From Branchipolynoe longqiensis (lineage: Eukaryota > Annelida > Polychaeta > Phyllodocida > Polynoidae), in contig JASIRB010000664.1 of NCBI GenBank assembly GCA_030323885.1, forward strand, positions 186,001 to 250,000: a stretch of DNA of 64,000 nucleotides. Reading direction: 5' to 3'. A model generated the notes under the pieces. It saw only the letters and a program-made list of their open reading frames with translations. It had not been told where the DNA came from and searched no databases. A program made the position numbers and the translations under genes. Shown piece by piece: positions 44,031-54,103 of this stretch. How positions within the stretch are numbered: position 1 is the first letter of the stretch; each line of letters starts with the position of its first letter.

Positions 44031-44400
44031 GGGTGTGCATACCGACTTTTCAGCGCTAAACCAGAAATCCCGTCTAAACGCGTTTTGACTAGGTAACACC
44101 GACTCCTGCATATGGCCCCAGGTGCACACATCATGCACGCGACCTCTGGCGGAAGAGGCTCGCCTTACGCGCGATGGTTGGTGGCGCCCCCTGCCGTGTT
44201 AGTACAGGCGGGGTGACTAGGGGCGCCACCACATGCCACCACGTGCGCCTAGTTAGCGCTATCAGGTGATGAGAGTTTGACGAGCCACGAGTGATGGGGG
44301 GGGGGGGGGAGTTGGGAGTTGGGTGTTGGTGGAGGTTAGGGGGTTGGAGGTTTGCCACTTCACCTTCCTCCTGTCTGTATGTACCTACTCACACTCAAAC
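44031..44400. other. no recognisable gene; short poly-G
   Basis: A G run lies at 44297-44310. Otherwise nothing was recognised. Confidence 0.35.
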
Positions 44401-44840
44401 ACCTTATCGTCCCACACACGCCCTACACCATAACCACCTCCACACACACCATTACACCCATACCTCCTCTACATACCCTGCACCATGCCATGTCACCCAC
44501 ACACTCTACACCGTAACCATAACCATAACCATAACCCCCAAATACACACCATGCCCCATACCACCACCACCACCATACCCACTCACACATCATACACCAA
44601 TACCTCCCCTACACACCCTGCACCATGCCATGTCACCCACACACTCTACACCAGAACCATAACCAGAACCAGAACCAGAACCATAACCATAACCCCCCAA
44701 ATACACACCATGCCCCATACCACCACCACCACCACTATACCCACTCACACACATCATACACCAATACTCCCCTACACCATACCATGATAGCCACTCACAC
44801 ACACCCTACACCATAACCGTACCCCCCCCCCCCCCCCCCA
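44400..44840. repeat. CCATAA/CCA-rich repeat with internal ~140-bp duplication
   Basis: The segment around 44474-44585 (accatgccatgtcacccaca, aaccataaccataacc, tgccccataccaccaccacc) is repeated at 44622-44735. It ends in poly-C at 44822-44839. Confidence 0.85.
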
Positions 44841-44916
44841 TATACACACGCTGCCCCATACCACCACACCCACTCACATACTCTGTACACCATACTGGTC
44901 ACCACACACCCAACAC

Positions 44917-45040
44917 AGTCAAACCGAAGACATAGGAACTTGATACTTGTCGCTATCTATCCTGGCATTCATACTGATGGGCACTAGTAGGATATGGCAA
45001 TGAGTGATTCGTTCAGTATCAACATCATGTTCCATAATGT
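44917..45040 (+). mobile_element. diverged SINE fragment
   Basis: cttgatacttgtcgctatct and tcctggcattcat match the first part of the SINE body. Neither head nor tail is present. Confidence 0.6.
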
Positions 45041-45074
45041 TCCGTTCAGTGCCTGTTAGATGTGTAGTATCTAG

Positions 45075-45108
45075 CCCCCCCCCCCCCACACACACACACA
45101 CACACAAA
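45075..45108. repeat. poly-C/(CA)n
   Basis: A short C run followed by CA repeats. Confidence 0.9.
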
Positions 45109-45404
45109 AAAGACATTGAAGAACTCGCCCACTAGGCAGTGACTTGCTATCCGGACCACACTTCGTCCACACCTCTCTCTATCTCCTCTCGTGGCCTTGC
45201 TCCTTGATATGTCTAAAAAGAGTTCTAGAACGGGGATCCCGCCAGCATTTCACTTTCTACTCTTAGTCTTACTCTGTCCGTGTCTTTGGCTCGCTGGTTG
45301 CTCGCCATAGAGCAAATAGACACGGTCCTTTGACTCAACTCTCCTCATTTCTCTTTCCTAGACTCTACCCTTTTTTTTGTCTCCCAGGCTTACTTCTCCC
45401 CCTG

Positions 45405-45766
45405 AACAGGGGAGTTGTGTGCTTGGGTGGGGGCCCTTTACCTTTACATTTCTCTCGCTTTGTTCTCATTGCTGGAACCACCGCTGGACCCATCTTTACC
45501 TGCCCTTCCTCTGAAAACCCCTTGCTGCTGTCTGCTGGATACAAGTGCTGTGCTACCACCGGACCGGAGTGATTCTGGACCGCCCCAATGACTCTTCGTT
45601 TAATCATTGTGAAGACATCCCGCAGCTTCTACAACCGTCCCACCAGAAGATTATTCTTCAACCAAAGATTGGGCCGATTTATCGGTGCCTCTCTATGATG
45701 GTGCAGTTCTGCAACCGGTAACCGTCGTAAGGTTACAAACAACCCAGAAGTCAAGTCAACTAGGCA
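45405..45766 (+). repeat. dispersed ~365-bp repeat, copy 2 (unclassified)
   Basis: Homologue of 36300-36664. This copy lacks the expanded ctggacccg repeat. Similar sequence may extend upstream to about 45150 and downstream to 45860 if the element is longer. Confidence 0.7.
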
Positions 45767-45879
45767 GTAACAAGCCGACATCTACTACCGGTGGCCGGAC
45801 CGTTTTGTCGGGGTGGTGCATGTTCACTACTCGGGCCCGCCTCAGATACTACTGCTCCATCAGAGGACGGGGGGACGGG

Positions 45880-46175
45880 AGGTGGGGGGTGGGGGGGGGG
45901 GGGGGGTGCCCGGGTGCGGGTTGAGCGGCAGGGTTATGGAGTGGGCGGCACAGCAGTGGAGGTGGCGGAGGAGGTGGTGGAGGTGTGGGGGTTGGGGGGT
46001 GTGGTGGTGTGGTGGCGTGGTGGCGAGGTGGTGGAGGGGTGGAGGGTGTGGTGGATCGGTGTGGTGGAGGGGTGGAGGGTGTGGTGTAGGTGTGGATGGG
46101 TGGGAGAGGTGCAAGGGGTGGGAGAGGTGCAAGGGGTGGTGTAGGGGTGGAAGGGTGCAAGTGTGCAGGGGCTGA
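45880..46175. repeat. GGT/GGA-rich low-complexity array
   Basis: Poly-G followed by ggtggaggggtggagggtgt and gtgggagaggtgcaaggg repeats. No coding evidence. Confidence 0.88.
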
Positions 46176-46524
46176 GGGGAGGACGGGCAGGGAGAGCAGG
46201 CGTGTTTACAGATGTTCCTATTAAAACAACGGAAGTAGATCATCAGGACCGCCTGAAACATTTCCAATCTTGGTTAGGTTTGGGGTAAAGGGAACCCTTC
46301 CACCCCACTCCCACTACCCCCTACAATACCAACATAACAATGAAATCCCTTTAAAAACACACAATTCACCTAATCAAGACTGCTCTGTGTTGTGACAAAA
46401 TGTGACGGTCTGGCTAATGGTCCACAGAAGAAAAACAAACTTTGCTGAAATACACCAGGCCACTAATACCACCATTACCACCACCACAACTAATCTAGTT
46501 GTGTTTTCTGTCACTACACTACAC
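46176..46524. other. no recognisable gene
   Basis: Nothing was recognised. Confidence 0.35.
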
Positions 46525-46533
46525 TAAGCTGAC

Positions 46534-46943
46534 TAGATAAAAGATTCACCCCAGACTTACAGTACAGGGGTGAACGACAACGTAGTCTAAATACAGGCGA
46601 AAATAGCTTTAGTATGGAACAGGAAGTAGAATGCCTGCCACCAGTGTCTATTGGTTACTTATATCAGCACAGAGTTGGTGAACTGGGAGAGAATGCAAAA
46701 AGACAAGATGGCGGCAATACAACGCCGTTGATTTTACTTTTAAAGTCCATTAACCTGCATGTTTTATTAAATTTTTTAACTCAAAGGTAGCGGGGAAATA
46801 TAAAAACATATATAAAGAATAAATATTGCTTCTTAAATTAAGACATTATTCACTCAATGAGCATATCGAAATTCTTCACCAGCTTTTCGAATGGGTTGGT
46901 TTTCACCCCTGTACTGTCAGTACGGGGGTGAATATTTGATCTA
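46534..46943 (+). mobile_element. MITE family 1 with 9-bp target-site duplication, copy 3
   Basis: A 410-bp element with TAGATAAAAGATTCACCC at the left and a slightly diverged right end (gggtgaatatttgatcta). Flanks are taagctgac (46525-46533) and taagctgcc (46944-46952), one mismatch. The interior holds gcaaaaagacaagatggcgg as in copy 2. Confidence 0.86.
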
Positions 46944-46965
46944 TAAGCTGCCATGCACCATTCAC

Positions 46966-47625
46966 ACATAGTGGTTAGATGAAATGACAACAACAGTCAA
47001 GCTCATCTATCGACTCAGCTAAAGAAACCCGGATATAAACCTCGGTGTTACTAGGACATAAAACCCCAACATACAAACACAGGTAATAAGAGGCATAGTG
47101 GTCAGGTGAAATGACAACGCAAGTGATGCTCATCTATCTACTCAGCTAAAGAAACCCGGCTATAAACTTCGGTGTTACTAGGACGTAAAACCCCAACATA
47201 CAAACACAGGTAATACTAATAGAGACATAGTGGTCAGGTGAAATGACAACACAAGTGACGCTCATCTATCTACTCAGCTAAGAACGAAACCGCGGCATAT
47301 AAACCTCGTGGTCGTGTACTCAGGGACATATACAACCCCATAACATAGCATACAAACACAGGTAATAAGAGACATAGTGGTCAGGTGAAATGACAACACA
47401 AGTGATGCTCATCTATCTACTCAGCTAAAGAAACCCGGCTATAAACCTCAGTGTTACTAGGACATACAACCTCAACATACAAACACATGTAATACTAATA
47501 GAGACATAGTGGTCAGGTGAAATGACAACACAAGTGAAGCTCATCTATCTACTCAGCTAAAGAAACCCGGCTGTAAACATATGTTACTAGGGCGTAAAAC
47601 CCCAAAGCAGAAACACAGGTAAGAG
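46966..47625. repeat. ~130-bp tandem repeat (five units)
   Basis: Each unit contains catagtggtcaggtgaaatg, gctcatctatctactcagct, aagaaacccggctataaac and gtgttactaggacgtaaaac followed by cccaacatacaaacacagg. The last part resembles the tail of the common SINE, so the array may have grown from a SINE 3' end. Units vary from about 127 to 142 bp. Confidence 0.88.
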
Positions 47626-48082
47626 AGACGCTTCCCCGGGGGAAAGGCAGCAACCCTGGGTTCGGTTTCCCGGACTGCGCATGCCCATTTTACCACGTGA
47701 CATTGCGATAAGACGAGCTATTACGACCACGCAGCTTTACTTACTGGCAGGTGTCAGATGCCCACTAACGGGCCCGGTGGTTCCCCTTTCTCCCGCCAGG
47801 GTGATTAGAGTCGCTGTTACCCGGGGGTTTGAGCGGAGTGCCGTCGTGCCACATATAACCCGCTCCCAACTACAGGTGTATAATAATAATATAGTCTGCC
47901 CGGTGCCCGCCAGGGGTCGGGTCGGATGGCGGTAAGCGGGCCGCTTCCCCTGGCGGGATCCACGCTAACTGTTATCACACCTGCATGGGGGGGGGGGGGG
48001 GGGGGCACTAGCCGGCCCGGTGTTCCTGCCTGATAACCAGGGCGGGGACGTAAAACTCCAACAGCATGAAGTTAATGAGATT
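47626..48082. other. no recognisable gene; poly-G tract
   Basis: GC-rich sequence with a G run at 47986-48005. A SINE-tail-like ggggacgtaaaactccaac lies at about 48043-48061. Confidence 0.45.
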
Positions 48083-48447
48083 CGTTGGTTGGTTCTTGGA
48101 GTTGTACGTCCTAGCAACATCTAAGTTCATACCACTTATCAGAATGGGTAGGCTACTGACTTGTGACAGTGCACACTCGTGGTGACTTTATACTAGTGCT
48201 GCCCCACTGGGAGACCAGGCCACTGTCACCATGACCTGATATACCACTCAGTCACATTATCCTGCCACTGAACCAACCAGTCCTTGCCTTATCCTAATAA
48301 TGCCAGGCACCTGGCTAGGAAGTGACAAGTATACATTTTTAAGTCATCGGTTTGACTCGACCAGGGTTCGAACCCATGGGTTTCAACTCCCCCGATCTCC
48401 CAAAATGGGAGACGGATGCTCAACTTATTCGGCCATCCTGTCTGGTC
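48083..48447 (-). mobile_element. tRNA-derived SINE
   Basis: Minus-strand full copy: tail complement ttggagttgtacgtcctagc at the left, head complement cggccatcctgtctggtc at the right. The head region has a small duplication around the B box (gaacccatgggtttcaactc). Confidence 0.85.
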
Positions 48448-48619
48448 CCACAAGGCTGGGATCTTTGAGTGCAACTTCCATGTTGTGAGAGTCCTCTCAC
48501 AAAAATGGACAACCCATCTGGTATTATTCTACAGTGTGACGTGTCACCTTATGAATTGCAGCGTTCGGCCATTTACCTGGACAAGTGCTAAATGGGAACG
48601 GGTCAGCATGGACAGGAAA

Positions 48620-48840
48620 GGGGGGGGGGGTGGTCTGGGTCTGGGTTTGGGTCTGGGACTGGGACTGGGGCCGGCACTGGGGTTGGGCTGAGGCTGACGG
48701 GGGGCGCTTTGGGTGGCTTTGGGTGGCTTTAGGTGGCTTTGGGTGGCTTGGAGGGGGTTGGGGTGGCATGAGGGGGCTTGGGTAGGCTTGGGGGGCCTGA
48801 GGTGGGTGGGGTGGGGTGGGAGCTTGGGGGGGGGGGGCTG
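48620..48840. repeat. G-rich repeats (tgggtctggg)n and (ggctttgggt)n
   Basis: Two successive G-rich arrays: ctgggtctgggtttggg and ggtggctttgggtggcttt. Frames are artefacts. Confidence 0.9.
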
Positions 48841-49021
48841 GTTCGTCAGGGTGGCGGTGTAAACTATAACTGACTGGGATTGATCGGGTACCTGGCCGGT
48901 GTTAGGGGCAGAAAAGACCGGCGATAGCAGGATGAGCACCCATAGCACCCCCCGGCCTCACCCCCACCCACCAACCTCACCTCCATCCACCCACCTCACC
49001 CCGCCCACCCACTCCTGTATC

Positions 49022-50160
49022 CTAAAACACTGCCACCACCATCACCACAACTGCTGCCACCACCATCACTACCACCACCATCACTACCACCACCATCACT
49101 ACCACCACCACTACCACCAATACAACCACTGCCACCAATACCACCATTACCAAAACCACCACCACCACCACCACTAATAGTAGTAATACCACTATTACCA
49201 CGACCACCACTAATACCACCATTAACACCACCACCACCACCACCACCACCATTACCACCACCATTACCACCAATGCTACCACACCACTACTAGTACCACC
49301 ACCACCACCACCATTACCACGTCGTTCTGATATGACCTTAGATGTTGCCGGGAAGTAAAACTGCAACAACCAACCATCTCCACAACCACCATCACCACTA
49401 TCACCACTACCACCACTACCACCACCACTACCACCACTACCACCACTACCACCACTACCACTACCACCACTACCACCACCACCACCACTACCACCATCAC
49501 CACCACCACCCCCACCCCCACTACCACCATCACTACCAGCACCATCACTACCACCACCATCACTACCACCACCATCACTACCACCAATACAACCACTGCC
49601 ACTAATACCACCATTACCAAAACCAAAACCACCACTAATAGTAGTAATACCACCATTACCACGACCACCGCTAATACCACCATTACCACCACCACCAACA
49701 TTACCACCACCATTACCACCAATGCTACCACACCACTACTAGTACCACCACCACCACCACCAATGCTACCACCATTACCACGTCGTTCTGATATGACCTT
49801 AGATGTTGCCAGGACGTAAAACTGCAACATCCAACCATCTCCACAACCACCATCAGCATCATCACCACTATCACCACCACCACCACCACTACCACCACTA
49901 CCACCACTACCACTACCACCACTACCACCACCACCACCACCACCACCACTACCACCATCACCACCACCCCCACTACCACTACCACCACCACCACCACCAC
50001 CACTACCAGCACCATCACCACCACCACCACTACCAGCACCACCACTACTACTACCACCACCACTACCACAACCACTACCACCATCACCACCCACCACCCA
50101 CCACCACCACCACTACCACCACCACCACCACCACCACCACCTCCTACACCACCATTGTAT
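49022..50160. repeat. (CCA)n array with duplicated segment and two SINE tails
   Basis: About 1.1 kb of caccaccac-type repeats. Two SINE tail pieces (49322-49376 and 49789-49842) sit inside it in equivalent positions. Each is preceded by the same landmark ctaatagtagtaataccac and ccacaccactactagtacc, showing that a ~460-bp block was duplicated. Confidence 0.9.
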
Positions 50161-50986
50161 TTGTGCATCTACGTTTCCATATCAAATTTTGTAATACAAC
50201 AGATCATTTAACCATAATTTGTTTTGGCGCTTCCCTCTCTCCCTTTTGGAAAGTCTATAGGAAGGACTTAACATAGGATGAAAGAAAATAGAGAGATATA
50301 ATAAGCTGACTCAAGTCAGAGAGGGTTTGGTTTACTCAGGCACTGCTTTTATAGTACATTGGAAGTCAATAATTGAAATCTAGTTGGCTGTGGTTGCCAC
50401 ATGTACATATTTACATCAATTGGTACCACATCCCCCAAACAGCACACTTGACGCATTGTGCCCCTAATCAGGAAAAACACGAAGACAGCAAGTATAATTA
50501 TGGTAACTTTAATCAAGGTAAGGTTGAAACGTCCGGTTACACAATGTCAGCTCACAAGTGCTTATAAACGAGACTAGAGATGCTATGGCCCTACTAAATG
50601 TCATACGTGGGGTGGGTGGGAGGCCAATTTTTAAGTCTGGTCAAAGTCTCCTGGCTCCTCCGGTCGTAATGACAGAAACCCACTCCTGTGTCGCCTTATA
50701 TAGCTAAGTTGTACCCACAAAGCACCGCGTCGACAGTTTAAGCACACTGCCTGCTACGTCATCAGAACCTGAGATCCACGGTGGCGAGGCTAAGTAAAGA
50801 AACCGCTAGTCGGCGACTGAGTTAAATATGTAGTTCTGAAGAATTCCGCTAGTCGGCACCAAAGACGTCCTGGCTACTGGCACGCCTTGTACTGTCTTCG
50901 TGATCCTGATTACCCGCAATGCCAAAGCATTACGCACAATTTAACCCCCCATCGCCGATGTGTACTTTTTTTGCCAGTAGGTCATT
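50161..50986. other. no recognisable gene
   Basis: Nothing was recognised. Confidence 0.35.
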
Positions 50987-51339
50987 CAAGTTGCATAGTC
51001 CGATGGTTTTGAATTTCTGTCTGTTTTTCTGAAATAAATATATTAGATCGATCATTAGTATCTACTTTACATTAGTTCAAAGTTACTTTTATTTTAAATG
51101 GTAAACTTTTTAGATATTTTGAGTGCAAACATGGAAAATTAGTTTTGGCAGGATTGCCAAAACTCTGACACCATAGACTTCTGCAGTAACAGGTTTTGTT
51201 ACATTGACTCAGTATTGCCTTCTACGCAGAAACAAATGCTTAATCGGTGCATCAGTATCTAAGTTAGATATGTAAAATCAAATCTAGATAAGTATTTTGG
51301 TTTTGAAAATTTGATATTTCATCGGACTATGCAGCTTTA
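50987..51339. mobile_element. MITE family 2, best-preserved copy
   Basis: Terminal inverted repeats: ttgcatagtccgatggtttt at the left, catcggactatgcagcttt at the right. The interior contains ttttggcaggattgccaaaa, a conserved palindrome-like block. No coding capacity. Other copies: 14951-15042 (part), 20041-20220 (part), 41245-41561 and 52425-53135. Confidence 0.8.
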
Positions 51340-51377
51340 AACAAACAAACAAACAAACAAACAAACAAACAAACAAA
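51340..51377. repeat. (AAAC)n microsatellite
   Basis: Nine to ten aaac units at the right end of the MITE. Confidence 0.95.
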
Positions 51378-51489
51378 GTGCCCCTAATTTCGTTACCAAC
51401 TAAGTTACACACTCAATTTACTGCCACTCCATTTAGCATCTGCTTAACAACTGAAAATCGTGATTGCCAACTAATTACAGTTTAGCTAT

Positions 51490-52080
51490 ATCTTTCTCGG
51501 CATCGTATTAAAAGGAACGTTTAGCCAATGCAATGGACTCCTCGATCAAATTAGAATAAGCTGAGCATTGTTTAGCCAATGCGATGGACTCCTCGATCAA
51601 ATTGGAATAAGCTGAGCATTGTTTAGCCAATGCGATGAACCCCTGGATCAAATTGGAATAAGCTGAGCATTGTTTAGCCAATGCGATGAATTCCTCGATC
51701 AAATTGGAATAAGCTGAGCATTGTTTAGCCAATGCGATGAACCCCTCATTCAAATTGTTATAAGCTGAGTATTGTTTAGCCAATGCGATGAACCCCTCAT
51801 TCAAATTGTTATAAGCTGAGTATTGTTTAGCCAATGCGATGAACTCCTCATTCAAATTGTTATAAGCTGAGCATTGTTTAGCCAATGCGATGAACCCCTC
51901 GTTCATATTGGAATAAGCTGAGCATTGTTTAGCCAATGCGATGAACCCCTCATTCAAATTTGGAATAAGCTGAGCATTGTTTAGCCAATGCGATGAACTC
52001 CTCGATCAAATTGGAATAAGCTGAGCATTGTTTAGCCAATGCGATGAACTCCTCGATCAAATTGTTATAAGCTGAGCATA
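51490..52080. repeat. 51-bp minisatellite
   Basis: About 11.5 units of gagcattgtttagccaatgc, then gatgaactcctcgatcaaat and tggaataagct. Because 51 is a multiple of three, a 149-residue minus-strand frame (51957-51508) with a 17-residue repeat (NEGFIALAKQCSAYSNL) stays open. It ends where one extra T shifts the phase near 51961. The repeat is amphipathic-looking, but there is no signal for expression. Confidence 0.92.
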
Positions 52081-52424
52081 TACTCTCCGATGTATATATT
52101 AACTGCTATCCAGGAATATTTACTTTTTGCTACTGCATTTAGATTACAGGTTAATTGTTGAAATGTTTCTTTAACATTTGTTGTTGATGCTTTCATCGGA
52201 TAATGTGGGTTTAAAGCAAACCACTACAGACACTATGCCAGATTGGCAATCTTGTCAGACACTAGAATAATATAGAGACACTCGTTCTGTACCTCGGGTT
52301 AGGGTGAGGGGCTGCGGGGGGGGGGGGGTAGGGGATGAGGTCGGGGGTCAGGTCAGGTAGGAGGTGAGGAGGTCAATCACACGTTTTACCAACACATGTC
52401 TAAAACCACACAAAATATTTTAGT
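52081..52424. other. no recognisable gene; poly-G at 52316-52329
   Basis: Nothing was recognised besides the G run. Confidence 0.35.
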
Positions 52425-53135
52425 TCAAATTAAAGTTGCATAATCCGGTGATATTTAATTTTTTCTGAGATAAAAATATAAAATTCATTGTTATATTCAA
52501 CCTTAGTTTAGTTTGAAGTAACTTTTATCTTAAACGCATAAACCTTTGAGATATTTGAAGTTTTAAATGTGTAAAATTAGTTTTGGCAAGCTCGCCCGAC
52601 ACGATGGCCGTAATCGATTAACACGACCCGGGAGACTCGGGTCACCCGAGTTGCTAGAATTTCAAATCGAACACCGCAAGTGGAATCGAGAAATACACAT
52701 GCCATGTGCAAAACGATCCGACCTCAGTAACCCACCTCTTGGTGTGGGTTTGCTAGGAGCGATGACGTCACACCTGTGCTGGTACCTGTAGGATAACAGC
52801 TACCAGCACAACTTCTAGGCATTGTTTTAATGCTTTTTTTTTTAATAACCCAGATTTTCAGGTTCTACAATCAGAAAATACTTTAAATCCTATGTTGAAG
52901 TACTTCTGTCAGTTATTGAAAAAAAATATTAAGTTTTAGATTAAGCCACCATTTTCTCCACCCCGAGCGTATTTGTTTATTCAACCCGAGTCTGTAGGAT
53001 GTGCGCATGCGCCAAAAAGTGGCTCGGGTGACTCGAGTTGATTAATCGATTACGCCCCATAGGATTCTGCAGTAACATGTTCTGGTTTTGACAAATTTGA
53101 TGCTTCATCAAACTATGCAGCTTTAAACATGTGGC
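52425..53135. mobile_element. MITE family 2, copy split by another MITE
   Basis: The left end gttgcataatccggtgat and the right end tcatcaaactatgcagctt belong to family 2. The middle is interrupted after ttttggcaagctcgcc by a foreign element (52604-53057), after which ataggattctgcagtaacat resumes. Confidence 0.72.
52604..53057. mobile_element. nested MITE with TAATCGATTA ends
   Basis: Left end ggccgtaatcgattaac, right end ttaatcgattacgcccc. Just inside, actcgggtcacccgag and ggctcgggtgactcgag add further complementarity. About 450 bp without a reading frame of note. The target-site duplication is unclear because the flank is altered. Confidence 0.7.
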
Positions 53136-53294
53136 ATGGATATAATTGAAACAACTGTTATGTTTGCTCACACCGTCCCCTCCCCTCCCCGACACAAAGT
53201 AAGTTGTTGTTGTGGTGTAAGCTATATCGCGTTTGGAATTACAAATTAAAAAAAAAAATTCGGCTTCACCTTTCAGTGTCTCAGTATTATGCTG

Positions 53295-53634
53295 CTGACC
53301 AGACGGGATGGCCGAATGAGTTAGAGCATCTGTCTCCCGTGCTTGTAGATCGTGGGGTCGTGGGTCCAAACCCTGGTCGAGTGAAACCAATGACTTAAAA
53401 ATTGATACTTGTCGCTTCCTAGCCAGGCGTTCGGCATTATTAGGATAGGGCAAGGACTGGTGTGCTCAGTGTCAGGATAATGTGACTGAGTGGGATACCA
53501 GGTCATAGTGCTGGCGGCCTGGTTTCCCAGTAGGACAGCACTATAAAGTCGCTATGAGTGTGCACTGTCACAAGTCGGTACCCATCCTGATATGACCTTA
53601 GATGTTGCTAGGACGTAAAACAACAACAAACAAA
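53295..53634 (+). mobile_element. full-length tRNA-derived SINE with 13-bp target-site duplication
   Basis: Complete head (gaccagacgggatggccgaa), body and tail aggacgtaaaacaacaaca. It is flanked by cagtattatgctg (53282-53294) and cagtataatgctg (53635-53647), one mismatch. Confidence 0.92.
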
Positions 53635-53647
53635 CAGTATAATGCTG

Positions 53648-53974
53648 ACAAAGGTCGACAAACTGTCAGTAAGTGGCACCTCCGGGGTGTCAGTATGAGT
53701 CGGCGATTGGCCATGACCAGGCGCGTCGGGACCAGAACAGGTGGGCCAGGTGGTGACCAAGAACATGCGGTAAACAGGCACAACCAAACGACCCCCCTCC
53801 CTCCGACCATTTTTAAATTTTTTTTTTTTATACTAAATTGTAATTTATTCCTTTTGTCAGCGCCAGAGCACTGGTCTTCCGGCCGTTCAGTACAATTTGT
53901 TGGTATATAAATGAAACTATCAGTTGCAATAATATTAATAACCACATGCAAATCCTGTTCAATAATAAAAGTAG
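53648..53974. other. no recognisable gene
   Basis: A poly-T/A stretch lies at 53810-53832. Nothing was recognised. Confidence 0.35.
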
Positions 53975-54103
53975 TCGACAGGTGAAAAAGCTGCATGCCT
54001 TCATGATGCGACATCTGTGTTCAATCATGATGCTAACCTGGAAGGACAAAGTGACAAATAAGGAAATACTCAAACGGACGAGGCTGCCCTCTACGGAAGA
54101 TCT
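53975..54103 (+). pseudogene. LINE fragment fused to the DIRS-like element
   Basis: The residues RQVKKLHAFMMRHLCSIM and LTWKDKVTNKEILKRTRLPS match the LINE at 27.3-28.0 kb (there MRHLRSIMRLTWKDKVTN). The fragment ends at about 54100, where the DIRS-like polymerase begins in the same frame. Confidence 0.82.

Noticed and set aside
43446..44138. Long His/Pro/Thr-rich and Trp/Gly-rich reading frames on both strands
   Set aside because: They follow the GTGGC/GGGTG array exactly and consist of a few residues dictated by the repeat unit. There is no domain or start context.
49276..50168. Val/Gly-rich minus-strand and His/Tyr-rich plus-strand frames
   Set aside because: Pure translation of the CCA array. 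Composition and limits coincide with the microsatellite.
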